Below, piece by piece: positions 27,376 through 36,934 of a stretch of 64,000 nt of DNA (positions within the stretch are counted from its first letter, which is position 1; each line of letters begins with the position of its first letter). This stretch comes from Pontivivens insulae (GTDB taxonomy: Bacteria; Pseudomonadota; Alphaproteobacteria; Rhodobacterales; Rhodobacteraceae): the NCBI RefSeq assembly GCF_900302495.1, contig NZ_OMKW01000003.1, forward strand, positions 620,001-684,000, in the 5' to 3' direction. The notes under the pieces are model-generated. The model saw only the letters and a list, made by a program, of their open reading frames with translations, was not told the DNA's origin and did not search any database. The translations under genes were made by a program, and so were the position numbers.

Positions 27376-27885
27376 ATGAAAAGAATCGTACTCATCCGGC
27401 ATGCGAAGTCCTCCTGGTCAGATCCGGAGGCAGAGGATGTGGGTCGTCCGCTCAACAAACGCGGACGGTTGGCAGCCAGCCTGATGGGGGCATGGCTCGA
27501 CGAAATGGATCTTGTGCCAGATGCGGTCTGGCTTTCACCCGCTGAGCGCACCGTTCAGACATGGACACGTATGCGCGCAGTCAGCGGCGGCCCCGAGGGA
27601 GAGGTTCACAAGGCCCTCTACATGGCGGATCCCAACACGATGCTGAGCATCTTGCGGGCCAGCGGCAAGGCCGAAACCATTGCCATCATAGGCCACCAAC
27701 CCGGCATGAGTGCGATGGCGCGGAAATTGTCAGACGGCAAGATGTCGACCAGCGTGGCACGGGCCTTGACCCATTATCCGACAGGCGGTGTCGCGGTTTT
27801 GGAAGCGGATGTGAAGAAGGCCGCGGAGATTGAATATAAGAGCTGCGCATTCACACATTTCGTCATTCCGAAGGATCTAGTTTGA
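27376..27885 (+). CDS. SixA-like histidine phosphatase
   Basis: The 169-residue protein belongs to the histidine phosphatase (phosphoglycerate mutase-like) superfamily. The catalytic R-H-A-K-S-S-W lies at residues 8-14, an S-P-A-E-R-T-V-Q-T segment near 55, and the second catalytic histidine in I-I-G-H-Q-P-G-M near 109. The layout matches SixA, which dephosphorylates His-containing phosphotransfer proteins. The true substrate here is not predictable. Confidence 0.85.
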   Translation: MKRIVLIRHAKSSWSDPEAEDVGRPLNKRGRLAASLMGAWLDEMDLVPDAVWLSPAERTVQTWTRMRAVSGGPEGEVHKALYMADPNTMLSILRASGKAETIAIIGHQPGMSAMARKLSDGKMSTSVARALTHYPTGGVAVLEADVKKAAEIEYKSCAFTHFVIPKDLV

Positions 27886-27959
27886 CGCAGGGGCATCGCT
27901 TGCCCTTGTCACCCCACCGATTGCGCACCAAATTAAGGATTAAGAGAGGGTGGGAATCA

Positions 27960-28181
27960 ATGTTTGCGCATCTGTCGAGTATCTTTCGGGATTTCATGAT
28001 CGGCTCTGATCCGGTCTTGCGTGAAATAGCGCAGGCCACTGGACATGCGGAGCGGAACCTTCGCGGGCTGGACTCTCGCGAATTGCTAGATGTCATCGCC
28101 CGCGCAGGCATTCCAATGGGGGACATACCGCCTCATATTGTCGAGGCCCTGGGCCTGATCCCGCTGCGCGAGCGTGGATAG
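27960..28181 (+). CDS. Small hypothetical protein (73 residues)
   Basis: This short helical protein starts M-F-A-H-L-S-S-I-F-R-D-F-M-I-G and contains the repeated-looking pattern A-R-A-G-I-P-M-G-D-I-P-P-H-I. I chose the ATG at 27960, with GGGAATC before it, over a frame-open TTG at 27882 that overlaps the preceding stop. It has no signal or membrane segment. A good terminator follows, which supports it as a real transcribed gene. No function can be given. Confidence 0.55.
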   Translation: MFAHLSSIFRDFMIGSDPVLREIAQATGHAERNLRGLDSRELLDVIARAGIPMGDIPPHIVEALGLIPLRERG

Positions 28182-28193
28182 ACAGGAATTATC

Positions 28194-28220
28194 AGCCCGG
28201 CGAGATGCCGGGCTTTTTAT
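28194..28220 (+). terminator. Intrinsic terminator after the 73-residue gene
   Basis: AGCCCGGC (28194-28201) pairs perfectly with GCCGGGCT (28207-28214) around the loop GAGAT, followed by TTTTATTTT. It ends the plus-strand run that starts at yidC and separates it from the convergent galactoside operon. Confidence 0.9.
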
Positions 28221-28226
28221 TTTGGA

Positions 28227-30137
28227 CTATTTGAGCCACCAGCTGACGTCAGCAGGCGCAATGCGGCCTGACGGGGCACCCTCGATATGCTTCGAGAGTT
28301 TCCAGGCGCGATTGGCATAGTTGATCGCAAATCGCCAGGCGCCGATGTCGCGCACGCGCAGCCCTTCAGGCAAATCAAGTGTCGGCAGAGAGGCTTCATC
28401 GCAGGCATCGGCCAGAATGCGGTGGAGCGCCCGTTCATCCGGCCAACCGGCAAGGTATTGGCGACGGGCGGTGCCCACACGGGCCGGATGACCATCCCGC
28501 GCATCTTCCAGGGAGCGCCCCTCGACCACTTCCCGCCAGAACTGGAACGTCCCGCCCTGATCCAGCATGATCGGCATGTCAGGACGCAAGCTTTCAACAC
28601 GGGCAACGGTCGCATCGACGCCGGGCATATTTGGCCCCATGGGGATCGGGATCTGCATATCCGCCGTCTTCGACGCCGTGCGGGGGCCAGCCACGACAAC
28701 ACCTTCATAAGCCTCAAGCGCGGACTTCAGCGCACCCCAATGCAACAGACCTGGAATCACGACCATTTGCCATGGCGACAGATCCGTACAACTCGGCGGA
28801 ACGATGTCGATGCTCAGCCCAAGCTTGCGCAGAGCCTTGTAGAAATCGAACACCAGTCGGAAATAGTCGAACTCAGCGCCCTGCGGCTGCGCGTTCCACG
28901 CCCATGCGCTTTCATAGTCGAAGACCAGCGCGACAGGTGCGCCCGTGTCTGCAAGATCAAGATGCGCCGCCTCTGCCGCGACCTGCGCGGCCTCGCCCAA
29001 TGCGGGCGCGGCAACGCTGTCGGGCCGGAGCAGGCCCGAATGCATCTGCTCTTGCGCCATGGGGGCTTGTCGCCAGCGGAAATAGAGCACTGCCTCTGCC
29101 CCATGTGCGAATGCCTCCCACGCCCAAAGGCGGGCCATGCCGGGCAACGGATCGGGATTGTGCGGCGCCCAGTTCACCGGGCCGGGCTGTTGTTCCATGA
29201 CCCACCAACGCCCCTTGCCCACGGCGCGATAGATGTCGTGGTGAAAGGCCTGAAAGTCTGGATCACCCTGCCGCGCAAACTGCTGCTTGAAGGCTTCGGG
29301 CTGGTCCGAACGATCCTCCAGAAAGCCCAGCGGATAACTGTCCCAGCTGGCCACATCGAGATCGTCGCCAACCTTGAAGTGATCGAATTCCAGGGTTCGC
29401 CCCATATAATTGTGGATCAGCGGCGCATCGGTCAGTTCGCGTAAGACCTCTGCCTGCGCGCGATTGAACTGCACCACCTGATCGGAAGAAAAGCGCTGGA
29501 AATCCAGCACATGGCTGGGGTTCGGTTCTGTCACGGTCAGGTTCGGAAGGAAAACCTCGCCAAAATGGCGATATTCCATCGACCAGAACACGTTGCCCCA
29601 AGCGTCGTTTAGGGCCCCGATATTGCCATAGCGTTGCTCCAGCCAAATGCGGAAGGCAGTGCACGCCGCATCGGAATAGCTGATCACCGTGTCGTGGCAG
29701 CCATATTCGTTGTCGGTTTGCCACGCGGCGATGTGCGGATTGCGTCCATAGCGTTCGGCCGTCAGTCGTGTGATGCGGACAGCCTCTGCGCAGTAGCCTT
29801 CATGGCTGAAGCAATAGTGCCTGCGTGATCCAAACCCGCGCACATGACCATTTGCATCGAGGGCGAACATGTCGGGGTGCTTTTCGCAAACCCAGCGGGG
29901 CGGCGTCGCTGTGGGCGTGCCCATGACAACCTTTAATCCCGCTGCGCCCAGCACCTCCACCGCACGGTCAAGCCACTCCCAACGCAGATCGCCCTCATTG
30001 GGTTCAAGACGGGACCAGGCGAATTCTCCGATTCGCACCCATTCCAGCCCGGTTTCGACCATACGAGCTGCATCGTCGGGCCATTGTGCCTCGGGCCAGT
30101 GTTCGGGGTAATAACAGACGCCAAGTTGTGGTTTCAC
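28227..30137 (-). CDS. Beta-galactosidase, glycoside hydrolase family 42
   Basis: GH42 enzymes release terminal beta-galactose from oligosaccharides. The 636-residue protein starts at the family's Y-Y-P-E-H-W block (residues 9-14). The acid/base Glu144 lies in T-D-N-E-Y-G and the probable nucleophile Glu315 in W-W-V-M-E-Q-Q-P-G, with the trimerisation and C-terminal beta domains following. No signal peptide is present, so it acts in the cytoplasm on imported substrate. It is the last gene of the galactoside operon and overlaps the lactonase gene by four bases. Confidence 0.93.
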   Translation of the reverse strand: MKPQLGVCYYPEHWPEAQWPDDAARMVETGLEWVRIGEFAWSRLEPNEGDLRWEWLDRAVEVLGAAGLKVVMGTPTATPPRWVCEKHPDMFALDANGHVRGFGSRRHYCFSHEGYCAEAVRITRLTAERYGRNPHIAAWQTDNEYGCHDTVISYSDAACTAFRIWLEQRYGNIGALNDAWGNVFWSMEYRHFGEVFLPNLTVTEPNPSHVLDFQRFSSDQVVQFNRAQAEVLRELTDAPLIHNYMGRTLEFDHFKVGDDLDVASWDSYPLGFLEDRSDQPEAFKQQFARQGDPDFQAFHHDIYRAVGKGRWWVMEQQPGPVNWAPHNPDPLPGMARLWAWEAFAHGAEAVLYFRWRQAPMAQEQMHSGLLRPDSVAAPALGEAAQVAAEAAHLDLADTGAPVALVFDYESAWAWNAQPQGAEFDYFRLVFDFYKALRKLGLSIDIVPPSCTDLSPWQMVVIPGLLHWGALKSALEAYEGVVVAGPRTASKTADMQIPIPMGPNMPGVDATVARVESLRPDMPIMLDQGGTFQFWREVVEGRSLEDARDGHPARVGTARRQYLAGWPDERALHRILADACDEASLPTLDLPEGLRVRDIGAWRFAINYANRAWKLSKHIEGAPSGRIAPADVSWWLK

Positions 30138-30967
30138 AAGATCACCCTGGATTCGATGCGCGGCGGGACACCGCGACAGACTTCAAAGGTCGCACCAGAA
30201 TAGGGCGCGCCCGCGCGCGACTGCACGTCGAGACCTTCATAGGCCGTCGTCGCATAGAGTACACCGTCAGGGCTCAGCGCGGGGCACGTCACCTGCGGTG
30301 CGGGAAGCGTCTCGATATGATCAATGCCACCGTCCGGCGCATGGCGAATGATGCAGCTGTCACCCCAGCGCGCGGACCACACAAAGCCTTCACCGTCGCA
30401 GATGGCACCATCGCATCCCGGCGCATCGGCAACAAAAACCTCAGGTGCTCCGACAGGCCAGCCATCGGGATCGAGCGAGACGGACATGATTTGTGCGGTG
30501 GGAGTGTCAGAAAAATACGCGCGGCGGCCGTCGGGGGCAAAGCAGATGGAATTCGAGATTGTGATGCCCGGAAAGAGACATCGTACCTCGCCCTTGTAGA
30601 AGCGGTAAATGGCGCCCGCACCCGCTTCGGCGTTCCAACCCATCGTCCCAATCCAGAATCCACCCTGTGGATCGACGCGCCCATCATTGGATCGGGTCAC
30701 GGGGTTGTCGGCCTCAATCGCGATGACGGGCTTGCGCCCGCTTGTTTCTAGGTCGAAGAGATATAGCCCTGTTTCAGACGCAACGAGCAAATCGCCATCC
30801 GTCGTCAACGCGGCGGCGGAGTGAGCGTCCTCAAAACGCCATTCCTGGTCTTTTGTGTGCAGCTTGCGGCTCAAAATATCGAACCAGAACAATTCAGCCC
30901 GCTCTGAATGCCAGAACGGGCCTTCACCGAGGCGGCAGAGCCGCTCATCATAGATGTCAGCCACCAT
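30134..30967 (-). CDS. SMP-30/gluconolactonase family sugar lactonase
   Basis: The 277-residue beta-propeller protein has the SMP-30 features L-G-E-G-P-F-W near residue 13, a D-G-R-V-D-P-x-G-x-F-W-I-G-T-M near 93, the N-S-I-C-F-A-P-D segment and a D-G-x-x-x-D-G-E-G near 190. These enzymes open sugar lactones with a divalent metal. In this operon it should hydrolyse galactonolactone to galactonate. The start at 30967 follows GACGAGG and overlaps dgoA by 11 bases; more upstream starts lie deep inside dgoA. Confidence 0.88.
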   Translation of the reverse strand: MVADIYDERLCRLGEGPFWHSERAELFWFDILSRKLHTKDQEWRFEDAHSAAALTTDGDLLVASETGLYLFDLETSGRKPVIAIEADNPVTRSNDGRVDPQGGFWIGTMGWNAEAGAGAIYRFYKGEVRCLFPGITISNSICFAPDGRRAYFSDTPTAQIMSVSLDPDGWPVGAPEVFVADAPGCDGAICDGEGFVWSARWGDSCIIRHAPDGGIDHIETLPAPQVTCPALSPDGVLYATTAYEGLDVQSRAGAPYSGATFEVCRGVPPRIESRVIL

Positions 30968-31562
30968 AGACCTCGTCATAGGCTTCGACCGAGGCTTTGG
31001 CGTTCGCCGTAACGTCCGCAACGCTCATCCCGGGTTTGAAGAGAGAGGAGCCAAGGCCGAAGCCGTCTGCGCTTGCATCTTTCCATTGGGCAAAGTTGGA
31101 CGGCTCCGCCCCACCGACGGCGTAGAGCAACGTTCCAGCGGGCAGGATCGCCCGCATTGCCTTCATACCGCCTGTCCCGGCCATGCCGGCAGGGAACAGC
31201 TTCAGCGCATCTGCACCGGCTTTCAGTGCTTCGAAACACTCCGTCGGCGTGAGGACACCGGGATAGGACCCCATGCCGAGTGTCTTGGTGCACCGGATCA
31301 CCTGCGTGTCGCAGTTGGGCGATACAATGAACGTCCCGCCCGCCGCCTGAACCTCACCAACTTCTTTGGTCGTCAGCACTGTGCCCGCACCCAATTGCGC
31401 ACGATCCCCAACCGCCTCAACCATGCTGGCGATGGATTTCAACGGCTCCGGCGAGTTGAGCGGAACCTCAATCATGCTGATGCCCGCATCAACGATACCG
31501 CGCGCCATATCGGCGGCCTCTGCCGGTTCAACGCCACGCAGGATTGCGATCAGATGTCTCAT
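30957..31562 (-). CDS. dgoA: 2-dehydro-3-deoxy-6-phosphogalactonate aldolase
   Basis: DgoA cleaves KDPGal to pyruvate and glyceraldehyde 3-phosphate. The 201-residue protein is a class I KDPG/KDPGal-type aldolase with I-E-V-P-L-N-S-P near residue 31, G-A-G-T-V-L-T near 58, and the Schiff-base Lys121 in D-A-L-K-L-F-P-A. The L-N-S-P variant favours KDPGal over KDPG. The ATG at 31562 follows GGAAGG and overlaps the dgoK stop; the ATG five codons earlier lacks a site. Confidence 0.92.
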   Translation of the reverse strand: MRHLIAILRGVEPAEAADMARGIVDAGISMIEVPLNSPEPLKSIASMVEAVGDRAQLGAGTVLTTKEVGEVQAAGGTFIVSPNCDTQVIRCTKTLGMGSYPGVLTPTECFEALKAGADALKLFPAGMAGTGGMKAMRAILPAGTLLYAVGGAEPSNFAQWKDASADGFGLGSSLFKPGMSVADVTANAKASVEAYDEVYGG

Positions 31563-32443
31563 GTCATTGCCTTCCATGCGGCGGTCAGCCCCGCCAGGAC
31601 AAGTTCCGTGCCGTCATGGGCCTTTGCCTCGATCCCGACTTGCGAGAGGGCGGCCATATAGGCGGCGTTCAGGCCCGGAGTACCGATCAGATCGACACGC
31701 TCTCCCAACCAATAGGGTTTCAACGCGGCCAGCTCTGCGCCCAGCAACAGGCCCGACAGGCGGGCGCGGGCGACATCACCGCTGGCCCCGTGCAGCAATC
31801 CGTCTGCGCGCAGATTGAAGAGCGCAGTCGCAAGACGCTCTGGCCGGCTGAGCGTTTCGCCAATCGCATCCATAAAGGCTTCTGCATCCCACCCTTCGCC
31901 CATCGAATGGCGCAGCACGGAGCCCGTGCTCAACAGGTGGAACATCTCGCCGGTCATTGCCGTACGGAAGTGGCACAATTCCCCGGCGCTGATTTTGGCC
32001 CATTTCGTGTGCGTTCCCGGCAGGCAGGCAACACCATCAAAATCAGGCTCCAGCGCAATCAAACCTGCGATCTGGGTTTCTTCTCCGCGCATCACATCGG
32101 CAGGCTTGGCTTGTGAGACGCCAGACAGGATATGCATCGCGATCCGTTCATCGGTCTGGGGAACCCGCACCATTGCGCCCCCCGACACACAAGGCACGGC
32201 CCGGTACGGCGCCTCATGCCAGCCCTGCCGTGAACCGACCATACCGCAGGCCACAACGGTCATGGGCCGGTCTTCCAGCCAGCCTTCTATCAGGGCAAGC
32301 AAGGCGGCCTCAAACCGCCCGGGTGCCACCGCCCCCATGCCTTGGTCGGAACTGGCCTCCGCCACAGCATTGCTGCCCTGCATCCTCCACGCCCGAAGGT
32401 TGGAGGTGCCCCAATCGACTGCTATCCAGTCTTGATCCGTCAT
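31559..32443 (-). CDS. dgoK: 2-dehydro-3-deoxygalactonokinase
   Basis: DgoK phosphorylates 2-keto-3-deoxygalactonate at O6. The 294-residue protein has the family's N-terminal V-D-W-G-T-S-N-L-R-A-W at residues 9-19, a C-G-M-V-G-S-R-Q-G-W block near 66, and L-P-G-T-H-T-K-W near 141. It overlaps the upstream dehydrogenase and the downstream aldolase by four bases each, so the three are translationally coupled. Confidence 0.94.
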   Translation of the reverse strand: MTDQDWIAVDWGTSNLRAWRMQGSNAVAEASSDQGMGAVAPGRFEAALLALIEGWLEDRPMTVVACGMVGSRQGWHEAPYRAVPCVSGGAMVRVPQTDERIAMHILSGVSQAKPADVMRGEETQIAGLIALEPDFDGVACLPGTHTKWAKISAGELCHFRTAMTGEMFHLLSTGSVLRHSMGEGWDAEAFMDAIGETLSRPERLATALFNLRADGLLHGASGDVARARLSGLLLGAELAALKPYWLGERVDLIGTPGLNAAYMAALSQVGIEAKAHDGTELVLAGLTAAWKAMT

Positions 32444-33210
32444 CCGGTGAACACCACTCCGCCATCCACGACCATCGCTTGCGCGGTCATCATACGGCTG
32501 GCTTTCGACGCCAGGAACAGGGTGGCGTCAACCACATCCTGCGGCACGAGGTGCTCTTTGAGGCACTGGCCTGCAAGGTGCTCTTTCAGCCCCTCTTCGG
32601 TGGCCCAAAGCTCCATCTGCCGCTCGGTCAGTACCCATCCGGGCACCAGCGCGTTCACACGAATATTGTCCGGCCCAAACTCCCGCGCATGGGTGCGGGT
32701 CAAGCCGATGATCCCGGCCTTGGCCGCGACATAGGCCGGGTAGCCCGCATTGCCCATGCCGTAGCTGGCCGATGAGAAATTAATGATCGCGCCGCCACCT
32801 GCAGCCTTCATGCCCGCAACAACGTGCTTGGTCGTGAAAAAATGCGGGCGCAAGTTCACCGCATGGTTCCAATCCCAATCGTCGACGCTCATCTCAGCGG
32901 TTTTGTGGCGCACATCATTGGCGGCATTGTTCACAAGAACCGTTACCGGGCCATGCACAGCGGCCGCTTCATCAAGCGTCTCTTCCAGCCGCGCCACATC
33001 GGTGATGTCGCACTTCATGAAAAGCGGACGTGTGCCGAACTTCTGTTCCATTTGATCGCAGAACTCTGTGCTGTCAGAGCGTTGGACGAAGGCGACTTTT
33101 GCGCCAGCGGCCATGAAGCCCTCGGTCAGGCTCGCGCCGATGCCAGAGCCGCCGCCGGTGATGTAAACGGATTGATCCTTGAGATCGTGAAACGTGGCGT
33201 ATTGCGTCAT
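32440..33210 (-). CDS. SDR dehydrogenase, probable galactose 1-dehydrogenase
   Basis: The 256-residue classical short-chain dehydrogenase has the cofactor loop T-G-G-G-S-G-I-G at residues 18-25, N-N-A-A near 95, a serine pair near 146 and the catalytic Tyr160-x-x-x-Lys164. Position between an IlvD-type dehydratase and dgoK, with a lactonase in the same operon, makes oxidation of D-galactose (or L-arabinose) to the lactone the best guess. Substrate cannot be read from the sequence alone. Confidence 0.82.
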   Translation of the reverse strand: MTQYATFHDLKDQSVYITGGGSGIGASLTEGFMAAGAKVAFVQRSDSTEFCDQMEQKFGTRPLFMKCDITDVARLEETLDEAAAVHGPVTVLVNNAANDVRHKTAEMSVDDWDWNHAVNLRPHFFTTKHVVAGMKAAGGGAIINFSSASYGMGNAGYPAYVAAKAGIIGLTRTHAREFGPDNIRVNALVPGWVLTERQMELWATEEGLKEHLAGQCLKEHLVPQDVVDATLFLASKASRMMTAQAMVVDGGVVFTG

Positions 33211-34922
33211 CAGTGGGACTCCCGCGTGACGAGGCGGGTGTCGCGACCCACCAGAAAATCAAGATCAGCGCCTTTATTGGCCTGTAGGACATGGTCGATA
33301 TAGAGCTTGGCATAACCGCGCGTATAGTGCGGATCCGGCTCCGTCCGAGCGGCCCTGCGTTCCGCCAATACAGCGTCATCGACCAACAGCTCCAACACGC
33401 CGGCCTTGGCATCTAGGCGGATGCGATCCCCGGTCTCGACAAGCGCAAGCGTGCCGCCGGCCGTACTCTCAGGACTGACATGGAGCACGACGGTGCCAAA
33501 GGCCGTGCCGCTCATCCGCCCGTCAGAGATGCGGATCATGTCCCGCACACCTTCCTTTACCAGCTTGCCCGGGATCGGCATGTTGCCCACCTCCGGCATG
33601 CCCGGATAGCCCTTGGGCCCCGCGCCTTTCAGTACCAGCATCGTGTCTGCCGTCACCGGCAGGTCGGGATCGTCGATCGTCGCCTTAAGATCCTCGATGG
33701 TCTCAAAGACATGGGCCACGCCCTCATGCTGCAACAGGTGATCAGACGCCGCAGACGGCTTGATGATCGCCCCGTCTGGCGCAAGATTGCCCTTGAGCAC
33801 CCGCAGGCCTGCCGCCGGTTTCAGTGGTGCATCGAAGGGGTAAATCACGTCACGGTTGAAGCATTCTGCTCCGTCCGAATAGACGCTGATATCCTTGTTC
33901 AGCACGGTATTTGCTGGCCGCACGATGTCGCCCAGCTCCTTCAGCACAACGGGCATCCCGCCTGCGTAACAGAAATCCTCCATCAGGTACTTGCCCGACG
34001 GCATGCAATTCACGAGCAGTGGGATGTCCCCGCCGATCTCAAAGTCCTCAAGGGTAAGGTCAATTTCCATCCGACCAGCAATCGCCAGAAGGTGGACCAC
34101 CGCATTAGTCGACCCGCCGACTGCGGCGTTTGCAAGGATCGCATTCTCGAAATTCGCCTTCGTCATGACCTTGGACATGGTGAGGTCTTCGTCCACCATC
34201 TCAACGATCCGCTTACCGGTCAGGTGTGCGAGCGCCGTCCGCCGTGCATCTACCGCCGGAAGGGCCGCGTTGGTCGGCAGGCACATCCCCATTGCCTCTG
34301 TCAGGCTTGCCATGGTGGAAGCTGTGCCCATCGTCATGCAGACACCGGCGGAGCGAGACATCCCGCTCTCCGCCGCCATGAAATCGGCCAGCGTCATCTC
34401 GCCCGCACGCACCTCTTCCGAGAACTTCCACACGTCTGTGCCGGAGCCGATATCCTTACCCTGCCATTTGCCGTTCAGCATCGGGCCGGAGCTGACCACG
34501 ATGGTCGGCAGATCGACCGAAGCTGCACCCATCAGCTGCCCCGGCGTGGTCTTGTCACAGCCACCCAGCAACACAACACCGTCGATGCCATAGGCGCGGA
34601 TGCTCTCCTCCACGTCCATGGCCAGCAGGTTGCGGAACAGCATCGCCGTTGGCTTCATCTGTGTCTCGCCCAGGCTCATCACCGGGAACTCAACCGGGAA
34701 GCCGCCAGCCTCCCACACACCACGCTTCACCGCTTCGGCCAGTACGCGCAGGCCGCTGTTGCACGGCGTCAGTTCCGACCACGTGTTGCAGATGCCGATG
34801 ATCGGGCGCCCATCAAAGGCGTGATCCGGAAAGCCCTGGTTCTTCATCCATGAGCGGTGAATGAACCCATCCTTATCGAGCTTTCCATACCAGTGTTGCG
34901 AACGGCGTTTTTTCTCGGTCAT
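33210..34922 (-). CDS. IlvD/Edd family sugar-acid dehydratase (L-arabinonate dehydratase type)
   Basis: The 570-residue protein is a [2Fe-2S] dehydratase of the IlvD/Edd family. The cluster cysteines are Cys54, Cys122 (G-G-C-D-K-T-T-P-G-Q) and Cys195 (A-G-V-C-M-T-M-G-T-A). Their spacing of 68 and 73 residues is the one I recall for Rhizobium L-arabinonate dehydratase, a type reported to accept D-galactonate and D-fuconate as well. In this operon it takes the place of the enolase-family DgoD. The start follows AAGGAGAGG; the SDR start shares its last base with this stop. Confidence 0.9.
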   Translation of the reverse strand: MTEKKRRSQHWYGKLDKDGFIHRSWMKNQGFPDHAFDGRPIIGICNTWSELTPCNSGLRVLAEAVKRGVWEAGGFPVEFPVMSLGETQMKPTAMLFRNLLAMDVEESIRAYGIDGVVLLGGCDKTTPGQLMGAASVDLPTIVVSSGPMLNGKWQGKDIGSGTDVWKFSEEVRAGEMTLADFMAAESGMSRSAGVCMTMGTASTMASLTEAMGMCLPTNAALPAVDARRTALAHLTGKRIVEMVDEDLTMSKVMTKANFENAILANAAVGGSTNAVVHLLAIAGRMEIDLTLEDFEIGGDIPLLVNCMPSGKYLMEDFCYAGGMPVVLKELGDIVRPANTVLNKDISVYSDGAECFNRDVIYPFDAPLKPAAGLRVLKGNLAPDGAIIKPSAASDHLLQHEGVAHVFETIEDLKATIDDPDLPVTADTMLVLKGAGPKGYPGMPEVGNMPIPGKLVKEGVRDMIRISDGRMSGTAFGTVVLHVSPESTAGGTLALVETGDRIRLDAKAGVLELLVDDAVLAERRAARTEPDPHYTRGYAKLYIDHVLQANKGADLDFLVGRDTRLVTRESH

Positions 34923-36934
34923 GCGGCCTCTCCTTCGAGAACCAGAATAGATGCGGGTGTCAGTACGGGCGGTTGAAGGCCGAATGACATCAGGCTCTGC
35001 CCGTAAAGTTGCACCCCGTTTTCGTCTTTCAAGGCGTTGTCCCCGCGCGAAAGCCATCCACCGTCAAAATGAGAGATGCGGCGCACCCGATATGGGCGGT
35101 TTTCCAATCCGTCGAAGCGCAGCCGATCCGGCAGAATGTCGGCCGGGGCGCCACGTTGGCCAAGCCAGACGGCAAATCGGGTCTTGTCAGCGCTGACGAT
35201 CATCTCCGCGAACTGCTCGGGATCACGGGTCGACAGCTTGTGGTGAGACCCGCTGTGCATCCAGTCTCGGTTGGCTTTCCACCATGTGCTTACGCGTGAC
35301 AGCGTGTCACTCTCTTCCGGTGACAGCTCAAGCAGGTTCATCTCGAACCCGAAGGAGCGCTGTGCGGCCACCCAAGCCCGCAACTCCATCGGAAGGATGC
35401 GGTGGGAGGTATGACACTGGCGCGGTCCGACATGAGAGCCGGTGATCTCGGGCGGAAGCCAGGGTGCGGCCATCGCCTGAATTCGCATGCGTTCCAGCGC
35501 ATCATTGCTATCGGACAGCCAGACCCGCGACGTGCGGCTCAACATGCCCCAGTCGATCCGGCCTCCACCCGATGCGCAGGTCTCGATCTCCACGCCCGGA
35601 TGCGCGGCGCGAATGCGGTCCATCAACGCGTAGGTCGCGCGGACCTGACGGTGATCCGGGAAGGGGAGTACGCGATTATGATCCCATTTGATATAGTCAA
35701 TCTTATAGTTCGAAAGCACAGCGTCTATCTGCTCGAACAGATACTCGATCACCTCCGGCTTGGTCATATCCAGCACAAGCTGTTGGCGTCCAAGTGGTTG
35801 ATCAGCTTCCCCCAAAATCCAATCGGGATGGGTTTCATAAAGCTTGCTGACGGGATTGATCATCTCTGGCTCAAACCAGATTCCGAACGTCATGCCCAAG
35901 GTGTTGACGTGCTCAATAAAGGCGCTGAACCCGTCAGGCCACTTGCGCGGATCGATCTGCCAATCCCCTAGCGAGGTCGTATCATCGTCGCGCAGACCGA
36001 ACCAACCATCGTCGAGAACAAACCGCTCTGCACCTAGGGCTGCGGCACGGATCGCAATATCGCGCAGCAACACCTCATCATGATCGAAATAGACCGCTTC
36101 CCAACAATTATAGTGAACCGGACGGGGACGCTCTGGATCCGCAAGTGCACGGATATGACGACGGAAATGGGCATGCAGGTTGGCTGTGACACCGTTGCGA
36201 TTTTGTGCCCGCGTCAGATAGAGCGGCCCCGCGGTGATTTCCGTCTCGGTGCGCCCCAGCATAGGGCCGAACTGCACCTGACGGCGGCCGTCGGGCAACT
36301 GCTCAGCGACGAAGCGGTGACCACAACTCATCCCAAGATGAGCGGCGATGAACCCGTCATCGCATGGGATCAGGACACCGGGGAACGCTTCATGCGACGT
36401 GCGCCCATCGCGCACCTCCCGCACATGGGCGCCGGTCACCCAATCCACACGATTTTCCTGAAATTCCCCGATCCACTTGCCCGAATAGGTAACGAAATGA
36501 TCGCTGTCTGAGGGAACGGGAAACGCTGGCGCGGTAAGCCAGTTGGCCTCCACACCACTCAGATGCGCGGTCAGTGACCACACGTCTGTCTCTGCGTCCA
36601 GGGTCACATCCAGACGGTACTGCGCCTGGCCGTCAGCGAAGGTCAGGCTCAACGAATTCGGCTCTTCCTCTGCCGACACAAAGCGCGGCTGAAAATCCGC
36701 GTCCGTGCCCTGCGCCCCGGGGAAGACATCCTCCCGGAGCGGGCAGACGGACATCAGCGGTCGCGCGTCAATCATCCCGCCCGTCACATCGCTGATCGCT
36801 GCACGGTAGAGCGCGACGAGGTTTTCGCCATCTGCAAGGCGCGCACCAAAGTGCAACACCTCTGGCAGCCGGCCATTGTGGCTGACCAGCACCAAGGACG
36901 TGGCTGGACTATCCAGCCGCCAGCATTCGATCAT
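34919..36934 (-). CDS. Alpha-galactosidase, glycoside hydrolase family 36
   Basis: The 671-residue enzyme removes alpha-galactosyl residues from raffinose-type sugars or galactosylglycerol-like compounds. It has the family blocks D-D-G-W-F near residue 308, W-F-E-P-E-M-I-N near 353, the nucleophile Asp418 in K-W-D-H-N-R, E-T-C-A-S-G-G-G-R at 451-459 and the acid/base Asp475 in W-L-S-D-S-N-D. No signal peptide is seen, so it is cytoplasmic. It overlaps the dehydratase gene by four bases and directly follows the permease stop. Confidence 0.95.
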   Translation of the reverse strand: MIECWRLDSPATSLVLVSHNGRLPEVLHFGARLADGENLVALYRAAISDVTGGMIDARPLMSVCPLREDVFPGAQGTDADFQPRFVSAEEEPNSLSLTFADGQAQYRLDVTLDAETDVWSLTAHLSGVEANWLTAPAFPVPSDSDHFVTYSGKWIGEFQENRVDWVTGAHVREVRDGRTSHEAFPGVLIPCDDGFIAAHLGMSCGHRFVAEQLPDGRRQVQFGPMLGRTETEITAGPLYLTRAQNRNGVTANLHAHFRRHIRALADPERPRPVHYNCWEAVYFDHDEVLLRDIAIRAAALGAERFVLDDGWFGLRDDDTTSLGDWQIDPRKWPDGFSAFIEHVNTLGMTFGIWFEPEMINPVSKLYETHPDWILGEADQPLGRQQLVLDMTKPEVIEYLFEQIDAVLSNYKIDYIKWDHNRVLPFPDHRQVRATYALMDRIRAAHPGVEIETCASGGGRIDWGMLSRTSRVWLSDSNDALERMRIQAMAAPWLPPEITGSHVGPRQCHTSHRILPMELRAWVAAQRSFGFEMNLLELSPEESDTLSRVSTWWKANRDWMHSGSHHKLSTRDPEQFAEMIVSADKTRFAVWLGQRGAPADILPDRLRFDGLENRPYRVRRISHFDGGWLSRGDNALKDENGVQLYGQSLMSFGLQPPVLTPASILVLEGEAA

